Shown here piece after piece: positions 12,184 through 21,664 of a DNA stretch of 64,000 nucleotides. Numbering within the stretch: the first letter of the stretch is position 1; the number at the start of each line of letters is the position of its first letter. The stretch is from Schizophyllum amplum (lineage: Eukaryota > Basidiomycota > Agaricomycetes > Agaricales > Schizophyllaceae). The position numbers were made by a program, and so were the translations under genes. The notes under the pieces are model-generated. The model had not been told where the DNA came from. It ran no database searches and was given only the letters and a program-made list of their open reading frames with translations. Location: NCBI GenBank assembly GCA_007026445.1, contig VDMD01000038.1, positions 186,001 to 250,000 of the forward strand. The letters are read 5' to 3'.

Positions 12184-14101
12184 GTATTCCGGTGAGTCCT
12201 AGCCTCTTGCCTCATCTGCTTAAGTAGACGCGCCCGGGCTGTCCGCTTACCAGGTCGCACGCTCGCGCGCAAACAAATCATCAGCGCAGCGGGTTAGTGG
12301 GCGCCGCACAAGGGGGTAAATTGGAAATGCGGTTCGGCTTGGGAAACGGTGGTCTGTCAAAGTCGATATACAATATCGATGGCGATGGGAGCCGGACCCA
12401 CGCCCTTGTTGAAATAAGCAGGTGAACCGGGCCTGACCTGCCTCATCCCGGGCGTCTTCTGGGCTTCGTCGTCGTGTACATAAGACGAGTACGATGCAAG
12501 CGGGACTCTGTCATGTGAGGTTTGACCCGAAGTAGCAAAAGTTCTCATCGTCGTCGCCGACGCAGGCCTTCACCCACGCGCTCATCAGACAGTGACAGAA
12601 AGAGGCACGGGGAAGAGGTCGGTGTGGGAGAGGCGATCTTAATTACAGTGTGATCGGAACCGGCGTCCATCTCGGGACCAGAAATGCCACGTTTGGTCAT
12701 ATGACGCAGGCCGGCAATCTGCGTGCCATTGTTCGACTGCGGCTCTGTCGCCTTTGCGCAGGACGACGAGCGGGCGATTTTCCGTCATATCTCTCGAACA
12801 AGGTGGGGAGCAGGAATAATATCAGACCACAGAATACGTGTACTTGCGCGCTAAGGTCTCCAGAATATCGCATCCATCATGCAGGCACCATGAGCTGGGC
12901 AGCGAACCGACCGTCTCTGAACAGGTAATCGTAATCGATGCCTCACTAGCCTTGCAGCTAGCACAGAACCCACGACTGATACACGACAAAGCAGCTCCAG
13001 TTTCTGAAGCTAGCCGGTCCTCCTTATCCAAGTTGTGGCGCGCACGGAATTTCCAACACGACGAAGAAACCGACCCGGTTTACGTGCTTGAGCACACTAA
13101 GGCCTCGCGGACTCAGGCGGCACCGTAAAGCCCGCGGCTGATACCATCCAACTTATCTCTGCTGCCGGAGGACCTTCATCGATGCACTAGCATATCAGTG
13201 GCACCCGTCCCGTGCCACATCCAGCCTAGTCTTTTCGGGCAACAATGTCCTGCTATAGCAGTGCGCCGAGCGCTCTAAAACGCGGCCGCGGGACCCCCAG
13301 GACACGCGCCGTGCGAGTATACAACTCTTAGGTCGTTTCCTGGCCCTAGCGAGGGGCGGCCGCGCGTGTAGCGACGCCGACGAGGTCGGACCCAAACGTT
13401 GTGAGCGGGGGAGGAAAAGGACGGTGGCGCACATGATCCAAGCGTGAGCTCACCTCACTCCAGCTTCTAGGCGGCCCCGTCTGCCCAGCCACTTCATCTT
13501 CCCAGCCACTTCATCTTCCCAGTCACTTCAAATCACAGTCTAGATCCACTGCGTTGCGATGCTAATGGCAGACGGTACGTAAAGGACTTTACCCTGGGCG
13601 TAGGGACTTCCCTGGCGTTCAGATGGGAAGCAGGTGGTCAGCGACATGAACTTGACCCGCCGTGGGCGTTTTACCACGCATCGTATAAAGATACTTACAT
13701 GTACGTCGAGCGCAGATCATTCCGCAGAAGCGAGTCCAAAGCGGCTGTGAGACTGGCGGCAGCGGGTATGGGACCCACAGTCGTGAGAAGGGACCGTAGA
13801 GGGAGGGTTGAAGGATCTCCCACCATCGAAGCTGGATAGCCGGTTCGGATGACTTGGATAGCCGGTCTGAAGGACCTGGATAGCCGGTTTGAAAGACCTG
13901 TGAGGCCAGTCTGAGAGACCTGTGAGGCCGGTTCGAAGGACGTCTTGGATGGAAGACGTGGGTATCAGATGCGTCTTGTCCGAGATGCGGTGCCATTCCC
14001 AAGCGTACTGACCTCCTTAGCGCTCAAGAGCGGTGCGATCTAGGGCGCTACTGACGCAGTACATCGTTAGCGCGCTGTATGTTTTGTGCCCTATATCAGT
14101 A
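12184..14101. other. Gene-poor stretch with minor repeats
   Basis: No gene is recognised. Two and a half copies of an approximately 18-nt unit (CTTCCCAGCCACTTCAT) lie at about 13485-13535. A degenerate array of the unit GGATAGCCGGTTYGAARGACC lies at about 13830-13945. Scattered open frames of 60-130 codons lack conserved features. Confidence 0.45.
13830..13945. repeat. Degenerate tandem repeat, unit about 21-26 nt
   Basis: Successive units read GGATAGCCGGTTCGGATGACTT, GGATAGCCGGTCTGAAGGACCT, GGATAGCCGGTTTGAAAGACCT, then diverged forms with TGTGAGGCC. This is five or so imperfect copies. Confidence 0.7.
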
Positions 14102-14828
14102 CAGTTGAACCCCTCTTAACCCATGCCCCTTATAACCCATAACCCCCTGAACCCCATGCATTTTGGCCGGGAACGAGGTCGGTGGGCAGGAAAATGCCAT
14201 GATCCTATAAAAGGGCATAACATATACCTAATTAGGGAGAAACCCAATAGAAAAAGTGAATTTTTTCGGCAAATGTTGTGGATATCTAGGGCTGTAGACC
14301 TCAGGTAGACCTCCCAGCACAAGGAAAACACGCGTTGACTTCACGTTCAGCCAGTCATAAGCCTTCAGAATTTTTTGGAGGCCCTCAAGCAGGGCCTTGC
14401 CGAGATGGGTCTGATCAACGGCGGTGACACTGATGCCGATGTCGACGACAATGCTCACGTGGAGCCACCCCCCACCTGCCGTGAGGCCATCAACGCTCCT
14501 CGTCAGACACCTTGCCCCCAATGGGGAGCCCGTCGCACGCAAGCTCGAGGCACTGTCACGCGTAGCGAGATGCTGAGGAACATGCGTGTGGCGAAAATAT
14601 CCGATTATTTTACTTGTATCTAGTGTTTCTTGTTGTTTCCTTACCCTACAGTCGTTCCTGGCCATCGGTACATGAACTACATACCCTACATTACCCGTAG
14701 TAGGTGTTATTTGGCCTTGTTTGCTCAAATTCACTCCTTTTTTGGTCGACCCCTCGTAAGACATAACCCCACAAACTCCATACCCTGGACCGTCCACCGA
14801 GGGGTATGGGTTAAGAGGGGTTCAACTG
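14102..14828. mobile_element. Non-autonomous TIR element (727 bp) flanked by TA
   Basis: The termini are 29-bp inverted repeats beginning CAGTTGAACCCCTCTTAACC, matching at 28 of 29 positions (14102-14130 against 14800-14828). They are bounded by TA on both sides (14100-14101 and 14829-14830), the target duplication of Tc1/mariner/pogo elements. The AT-richer interior has an open frame of 189 codons on the minus strand that resembles no transposase I recognise. The element is thus a MITE or a deletion derivative mobilised in trans. Confidence 0.85.
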
Positions 14829-14830
14829 TA

Positions 14831-15525
14831 CTACTTACGGGTTAGCACGCTACATCAGTACGCGTTATTGCGCCAAAGCGATGCAGTTCAGCGTCAGAGC
14901 GATGCAGGCTATCACGCCATAGGCGCTATGGAAGTTCGGCGCTAATCAGCGACGCGTACTAGAACTTTGGTGGCTTTGGATGTTTGGTGTAAGATGTTGA
15001 TCTTCGTTGGACTCAAATTGGGCGCTGGCCGAAGGCGAAGGGGGTAACTGACCGATGGCGAAGGCGGTGGCTGACCGAGGTGACCAGGGTGTAGCTGACC
15101 GAGGCCGGCGTGGAGAGGAATACGAGTCTGTTTGTTGAGTTTTACGCTCCTCGATCAGCGCAACATCTCGACTGTGTATGGCGCTTCATCTTCTCGACTG
15201 TGTATGACGCACAAAAGATGAGCATATGACCGTTGACGCGTATTATCTAGTACAGAGTAGGCACACTAGGGCCGAGAAGCGTGAGCGAGAAGGATCGACG
15301 GTGAACTCTATCAAACGCACCTATGGATACAGAGCAAGAGGCCCGTGCGGGCTCCGGAGAGAGACCGTGCGGGCTCCAAAGAGACCGTGCGAGCCCCTGC
15401 GAGAAGCCTGGCGGGTCCCTGTGAGACGCCGTAGCCGTGCGGGCCCTTGAAAGCGAGAAACCGAGTGGGCCCCTGCGGCAGGCGAGCGGGTAGGGTAAGG
15501 TAGGACAGGGTAGGGTATCATGAGG
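14831..15525. other. Low-complexity intergenic DNA
   Basis: This contains short imperfect repeats: GGCGAAGGCGG and GCTGACCGAGG near 15030-15105, GTGCGGGCTCC-type units at 15340-15475, and GGGTAGGGTA-type units at 15490-15517. No gene is recognised. Confidence 0.5.
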
Positions 15526-16434
15526 TCATCTTCTCTCCCCCATCTCCATCTCCTCGACGTCCTCGTCCGTTGTGGGTATTGGCGTGACCTTGAGCCCTTC
15601 GCGCATCTCTCGTTGGACGCATAATTGTTCTGCGGCGATAACGGTCATGACAGAACCTGTCGAATGCGTGTTAGGTGGCCCGGCCCAGCAGCCTCGAGAA
15701 GGAAAGAGCGCTTCGAGAAGGACAAGACGCTTCGAGTAGGACATAGCGTCTCGAATAGGGAATAACGCCTCGAGAAGGAAATCACGCACCTGCTCCCACG
15801 ACGCCCCAGAAGAAGAGTGATGACGGTATGGCGGCGGCGTAATAGGTCGTGAGCAATATGTGGTTGAATAACAGAGTGAGCGCAAAGTCCAGAACGAGCC
15901 GCGGCCGGCGGATGAGGAGCATGATGTAGTACACACTGTCATGGGGGCGTCAGTGCATCTGCGGGAACGAGAAGAGATGCGCCACGCACTCTGCGCCGCA
16001 GGCTAGTATCCAGCATAGCGCGATCACCCAGCCCCGTACCGGGTCAATGCCTTCCCCGTCGTCCGCACCCATGCCAACTTTCTTCCCTCCAGCCCATGCG
16101 AAGCCAAAGTCTGCAGAGGAGCAAGCAGAGAACCTGTCAGCCTCTGCTTCACGCGCGCCGCGTACTACGCACCTCCGCCAAACCAGCGACCCTCCGCGTC
16201 GATGTTCGAGCCCATCATGGGCACCGTACTCCTCCCGGCCATCTCTCTCCAGTCCATGACCATTCCTACGCCCGCCGCGCCGCCTGCATAGTCGAGCCGC
16301 GCCGGGTCTGCGACGAGCGCGAGCAGCGGCGGGGTTACGAGGGACAGCGTGAGGTAGTGTAGTGTTTGCAGCGTGACGATTTGGGATATTATGAGTAGTG
16401 GGTCCCAGTTGCTGCGTGACGCGGGGGCGGTCAT
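15526..16434 (-). CDS. SYS1: SYS1-like Golgi membrane protein
   Basis: SYS1 is a four-helix trans-Golgi protein that recruits the Arf-like GTPase Arl3/ARFRP1. Exon 1 (from 16434) encodes MTAPASRSNWDPLLIISQIV and TLQTLHYLTLSLVTPPLLAL, then DPARLDYAGG and VGMVMDWREMAGRSTV, which is near-identical to the family consensus. Later exons give IDPVRGWVIALCWILACGAE, YYIMLLIRRPRLVLDFALTL, LFNHILLTTYYAAAIPSS and a cytosolic tail ending EEMEMGERR. One intron carries a 19-bp minisatellite (15691-15785). The start is only 251 bp from the divergent gene at 16686. Confidence 0.9.
15691..15785. repeat. 19-bp minisatellite, five copies, inside a SYS1 intron
   Basis: Five consecutive 19-nt units of the form GCYTCGAGAAGGAMAAGAC run without interruption: GCCTCGAGAAGGAAAGAGC, GCTTCGAGAAGGACAAGAC, GCTTCGAGTAGGACATAGC, GTCTCGAATAGGGAATAAC, GCCTCGAGAAGGAAATCAC. 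They lie between the exon encoding FFWG and the exon encoding SVMTVIAAEQLC. Confidence 0.85.
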
Positions 16435-16685
16435 GAGTGGCGCGCACGGCGCAATGTGTTCGACGACGACGCAACGCCTTGGTGGTCGTTCGGGACGGCG
16501 ATCGCGGAGTCGGAGCGGACGTCGGTGTCCGGGCCGGTGAACCCGTCGCGGCATCAGTTTTCGGTCCTCGGACACACAGGCGACCTTTCCCTTTCCCGCA
16601 TCAGCGCGTCGTTCAGCGTTCAAACATTCAGCTTCATACCGTGAACTGGGAGCTGCTGGTATTGTTCTTTATCTACAACGACAGG

Positions 16686-18303
16686 ATGCTTGTTCTCTAC
16701 ACGAGAGGACTGAGTTTGCGCGCCGGCGCTTACGGGCACCTGGCAAACGCGACGCGATCGGCGCGTTCATTGTCCACTGGCTACCCCGGAGAGCGGAAAG
16801 CTCTACCGTCCTACAGCTCAAACGTTAGGGGTGCGTGCTCACGGGGGAATAGCACTTTATTGATGCTTACCCCGGTGCGGTTCAAGCGTTCCCCTTCGGC
16901 GTCTCTCCAGACGATGCGCAACGGATACTGGGTCCCACCGCGGCGGCGCTGCTACATCGTTCCAAGCTCCTCTCTGCCCTCCTCAGCCGCTACGTCTTTC
17001 GGAAGCCGTCATACAAGCCGAAGCGGATTGTGCCAGCATACCTACCCGCATGGCATTCGATTGTCGTGTTCGACCAGCAGCGAGCAATGTCGGAGAAGCT
17101 GGTGCGTGTTGCATCTATCGCTCGTGTGCACGGAACTCATTGTGCTCGCAGAAAACAAACCTCAACTTTAGAGGCAACGTGTGCGTTCCACCGCGCTTCT
17201 CTGTGCCCTTGCCCCACGTCTGACTGTGCCGGCTGGCAGATGCTTTCCCGGTAACTTCCTTCCCTCTCACCAGACTATGCACGCTGACACTGCATCACAG
17301 GCGTTCACTATGATCTGCTCGCGCAGGTACCGCTCCTGGAGCCCGTCCCCCTCTCGAAAGACTTCCAACCCCCCGTTCCAGTCACCGACGACCTGCGCTG
17401 GCAGTACGACATGAATGTCGAGTTCATGCCCTTCACGCGCTACGCGAGCGCGATGTGGGACAACTCGATCGAGCGCTTGCGCAAGATCGACCCCTTAGCG
17501 AACTTTGACACCCAATACGTGCGTATACCCACCACTTCCCCGGCTCGCTCCACGCTGACTTAATTCCCCCGCAGATGGTCTTCTACCCCGTCCTCGTACC
17601 CGTCTACCTCGCCACCTACGACGTGGTCGGGAAGGACGAGCTCAGCGAGTACACGCTCGTCCTCGATGCGCGGTCGCCCCAGGTACGTGCACTCCACGTC
17701 TTCCATCGCGCTCTCACCCTCGTCCCCAGATCGCCAAGACAAGCATCTTCGCCGGCGCGTTCGACGACTACGCCTACACCCTGCAGCGCGTCGGACGACC
17801 CGCCCCCGGCCGTTGGCTGCGGCGGTGGGCCTTTAGCTCACTATTCACCAAGCCCTTCCGCACCCTGTTCCTCACCCCCGAGATGTTCGAGGCGCCTGCG
17901 CGCAAGTCTGGCCGCCGGGATGCGCCGCTGGAGCAGGACATGCGCATCCGGCCGTGGACGGAGGAGGAGTACTCGGCGAATCTGGCAGTGCATCGGACGT
18001 TGTTGAAGATGGCGGAGGGCCGGGCGTTGTTGACGCGGGTGAGCTTGGCGAAGGGGGTCGAGTAAGCGACGTCCTGACGAATGTTTTGCAGCTTCAAACA
18101 GCGAAGGTGCCGAAGGAGGCGGTGGAGGCGCGGAAAGTGAGCAGTACTCGACTGGGATAGAAGAAGACATGCTAATGTGGACCCGCTTCCAGCATCATCA
18201 GATGGTGGACGCGCAGGCGGCGATGGTGCGAGCGCTCAGCTTTGACAGCCTGTATCCGGAATGGTGGAAGAACTGGGCGAAGGCGAACAGGAGGCGATTG
18301 TAG
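16686..18303 (+). CDS. Conserved fungal-type protein with a mitochondrial-like presequence, function unknown
   Basis: I do not recognise a named family, though the motifs resemble conserved basidiomycete proteins. The start at 16686 gives MLVLYTRGLSLRAGAYGHLA then TRSARSLSTGYPG, an Arg/Ser-rich, acid-free segment typical of a mitochondrial presequence. A 56-nt intron (16831-16886) joins SNVR to AFPFGVSPDDAQRIL. Further exons encode KPKRIVPAYLPAW, KTNLNFRGN, VPLLEPVPLSKDFQPPVPVT, MWDNSIERLRKIDPLANFD, MVFYPVLVPVYLATYDVVGK, IAKTSIFAGAFDDYAYT and AQAAMVRALSFDSLYPEWWK before the stop at 18301-18303. The pattern of Tyr/Pro-rich strands without an enzyme motif leaves the role open. It is divergent from SYS1 with a 251-bp shared promoter. 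The stop codon lies in the first unit of a minisatellite. Confidence 0.7.
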
Positions 18304-18383
18304 GGTGAGGAACAGGAGGCGACTGTAGGGTGAGGAACAGGAGGCGGCTGTAAGGTGAGGAACAGGAGGCGGCTGCCAGGTGA
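18284..18383. repeat. 25-bp minisatellite, four copies, spanning a stop codon
   Basis: Four 25-nt units of the form GAACAGGAGGCGRYTGTAGGGTGAG run head to tail. The first unit supplies the last codons (ANRRRL) and the TAG stop of the gene ending at 18303. The other three are in its 3' flank. Confidence 0.85.
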
Positions 18384-19259
18384 GGGCCCGCTTGTGGCGC
18401 GGTGTTGCTCGTAAGCTGATGAAGTTGGGCCGATTCATATGTGGGAGGTATCGATATCGTATAGCGCCCCTAGAGGCAGTAATCTACAGGAAGGCACATC
18501 TCTACTCTGAGCGCATCTCTCGTGTGCGATGTGGAGTCGCTCTCTTGTGTCAGCCACCCATGTCGAGGACGGCTTGTTGATGTCTGCTTGCACTTATGGG
18601 TCCACTTTGGGGTTCGGCCTGCCCGGTCCGAGCCACCCTGTTGAACACGAGTCTGTTGATTGATTGTTGATTGACAATGAAATGGTTTCCTGATCCTTCC
18701 ACCATGTTCAGCGACGTCGAGCGTGCGCCGCACCCTCGATCCCTTTCTATGATAATCTGCTTTCCGCCTGAATATAGAATTGGATTCGTCGATAACTCAA
18801 ACGATAGGCGAAGCTCATGGTAATCTGTTCGGTGACCTGCAGTTAGCCTCCAGCAGCAACCATTACCCCCACTTGTTTATCCTCTGGCGCATAGGCTATA
18901 GCTACGGAGATCTCCTGGCAGTCTCTTTCACCCCGAAACGCCGGCGCGGCTTTTCCGCCCAACTCCCTCCTGCAGGCAGAACACGAGGCGCGCCTAGTCA
19001 TTATCGCGCCTGCACACGTGTACTCCAACCCAGCATGTTCTGCGCATGTTGATGCAGCGTGGGGGACGACGGGTAGAGGGCAAGAAAAGTATCTCACATC
19101 TTGCTTCCTCCCTCGACATCGCACCTGCTCGACCATCAGCACCTTCCCACCTACTACTCTCTGGTGGCCTGCGATTCCCCGTCCTCCCTACAAGTAAGCG
19201 CTCCCCCCTTTGACCCTTCGACGCGATCGCTGACAATTCGACAGGACAAACACAGTAAC
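18384..19259. other. Intergenic between the convergent-free gene ends
   Basis: This holds the 3' flank of the gene ending at 18303 and the promoter of the Ran-binding gene. No other gene is recognised. The overlapping short frames on both strands show no conserved motif. Confidence 0.4.
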
Positions 19260-21358
19260 ATGCAAGCGAACGAATTCAACCTTGTATTCTGTGGTCTCGC
19301 TACAGCCGCAGCGACCATCGGCTATGCTTGTAGTCGCAGACTATCGGGCAGCAGGTGCGTTCCAGCGTCAGTTCAAGGTGTTCTCTCACTGATCCCGAGC
19401 TTGGCAGGAGCTCCCGCCCGACGGACTTGCACGAGAAGACGCCAAACGATCTGGAGGCTGGCCTCCCCTCGATCGGCCAGAAGCGCAAGCGCATGGACCA
19501 TGACTTTGACGAAGTGAAATCCGTGCGTGCAGGGTTCATTTCTGGCTATGAAGCGCGAGCTGACGACAACGTGTATCGATGCAGGATATTGGCTATCCCC
19601 ACGTAAGACACGCAAGGGCGGGACGCCGCCGCGAGAGCTGACACTTGCGGCCTGAAGAACCTCAAGCAGATCTACCCGCATAAGCGGGCGAGGACGCCGA
19701 CTCCGCCGCCCGAGGCTGCGACTACTTCTGCGTTGCAGAGCCTCGGGACTGCATTCGAGATGCTACCGTCTACGCAGGGGACATCGACGACTCCTCAACA
19801 GGAAGTTCCGGTGTACACCCAGAGTGTTCAGCAGGAGCTCCCGAGCGACGATCAACCCTCTGTAAGTTGCGCTCGACGACATTCCCTACCTTCCCTGTTT
19901 ATGAGGTTATCTAGGGCGAGGCGCAGACCGTGCTTGTGGGGCAAGCCTCTACGTCCGCTAGCGCCATCGAGGAGCCGGTCTCCTCTGGCCAGTCGATCGA
20001 CATCGCGTTTTTGGGGCAGCATCAAGACACACAAGATGTGACGCATACCGAGGAGGACGTCTTTCTGTGCAAACCGGAGGCGAGCGCTCAAGCGCAGTTC
20101 ACAATCGAGGACCTTTACGCGCAACGGCCGGCCCAAGTACGTCAACTCAGGTCAGGGTGGCGAATACTGACGAACCCTTCTGCAGCAAAAACCCGCTGAA
20201 GAGGCCGAGGTTGCGCCAGCTGCCTGCGGCGCCGACGAGCAGACCACTGCCGCTACGCCGGCTGCGGACAAAGAGACACTGGCTGATCCCGATGCTTCTT
20301 TGACGAAGGCCATGGGTCCAGCTGGACACGACAATGCCACCGCTGGACCGGTGGAGGTGGCAGCTTTGGAACAGCCTGTAGCCGTCGCGCCAGAGTCCAT
20401 GACTGCGTCTTCTGGTTCCAAGGAAGACGAGGTCAAGAAGTCTGCCACGACCTGTCCCAAGACGCCACCCGCACACCCCAAGATGCCAGAGACCCCTGTA
20501 CGTTGTACACAGCCTAGACTCCCTCCACACAACTCAAATTCTTACAGAAGCCGACCCCTGCGCGTCGGGGATTTGCCGCATTCGCTGGCTCCGCGTCTCC
20601 CTTCGCCACCCTGTCCACGCCGAAGGCGAGCTCAAGCGCCGCGCCCTCCTGGGCGAGCCCGAGAGCTACGCCCGGCGGTGCGAGTCCGCCTGCTTGGCTG
20701 AGCCCGACGACGCCTGCGTGGGCGAAACGGGATTCAGGCAGCCCACCCTCTCCCAATGGCAAGCAGCCTGTCGCGCTCGTCCCGCAGGTTTATGCGACGC
20801 CGGTCGCGCAGGGTCGTAAGCACTAGAGGTACTTGGCTGTCAGGTCGTGACTTACAAGAAATTGCAGAGACGACAGGCGAAGAAAACGAAGATGCCACCG
20901 CCGAAATTCGTGGCGTGCGGCTCTACACCAAGCGCGGCGCTAAGGGGTTCTCGGAGGGCATCGTCGGCACCATGAAGCTCCTGCGCCACAAAGAGACGCA
21001 GAAGCAGCGTTTGCGTGCGTCTTCGCTTCTTTTTTTTTCTGTACCATTGCTGAGCACTCGTCCGCAGTGTTCCGCCGCGACCCACTATGGCAGGTCGTGA
21101 TGAACGTGCGCATGCAAGAGGGCATGCGTTGCGCGTACGACGCCGAGGAGCGGGTCGTCCGCATCGTTACGCGGGAGACTTCAAACGAGGCCAAGGCGGA
21201 GATCGTCGTTTATGCGGTGAAGGTGCGTGCTGTACAGTCTGCGCAGGGATCATGGCTTACGCGTTCAACAGCCCAGCCGCTCGTGCCCAAAGGACAAGTT
21301 CGCCAAGTTCGCCCAGGACATTACGGCCGTTGTCAGCTCGCTATCCTCCCCAGCATGA
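19260..21358 (+). CDS. Ran-binding-domain protein, RanBP3/Yrb2/Hba1-like
   Basis: RanBD proteins bind Ran-GTP; the RanBP3/Yrb2 group are nuclear cofactors of Crm1-dependent export. The C-terminal exons form a RanBD: EIRGVRLYTKRGAKGFSEGI, GTMKLLRHKETQKQRLLFRR, DPLWQVVMNVRMQ, YDAEERVVRIVTRE. Before it lies FAAFAGSASPFATLSTP, as in Yrb2-type proteins. A basic nuclear-localisation-like GQKRKRMDHDFDEVKS and NLKQIYPHKRARTPTPPPEA are near the N-terminus. The middle is a long Ala/Pro/Glu-rich disordered region. Seven or so short introns are inferred. The first exon starts MQANEFNLVFCGLATAAATI, a hydrophobic segment unexpected for a soluble nuclear factor. It ends 307 bp from the 3' end of VPS1 (convergent). 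Confidence 0.85.
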
Positions 21359-21664
21359 AGCGCTGTACAAGAAGGGTCTGCGGCTGGTCCACAGATACTC
21401 GCTCCGTCTAAATTATGTCTCGACGTCTGTAGCGCTACTTACGAACACTGTACATCCGTGTACAACGAACATGTTATGAAGGATTCACCGGTCACCCTCA
21501 TTTTGAGACAGGATTTATGTTCTATAGGCTAGGTACGTGTAGAACTACTACTGCAAGCACAGATACATGTATGCGCGCGTATGATACCAGAGCGTCGAAT
21601 CGTTCATGAGCTCCTAACAATCGTGTCGAGTCGTTACATTGCTATCCCTTGTCCCCCAGGCGCC

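Noticed and set aside
13925..13950. GGTTCGAAGG resembling a pol III B box
   Set aside because: It is one unit of the degenerate tandem repeat, and no cloverleaf is present.
15490..15520. GGGTAGGGTA-like units as telomere repeat
   Set aside because: Too short and irregular, and not the TTAGGG-type repeat. Housekeeping genes lie on both sides.
16437..17171. 244-codon plus-strand frame starting at 16437
   Set aside because: It overlaps the SYS1 5' end and reads through the first intron of the 16686 gene. Only its middle part (16686-16830) is kept as exon 1.
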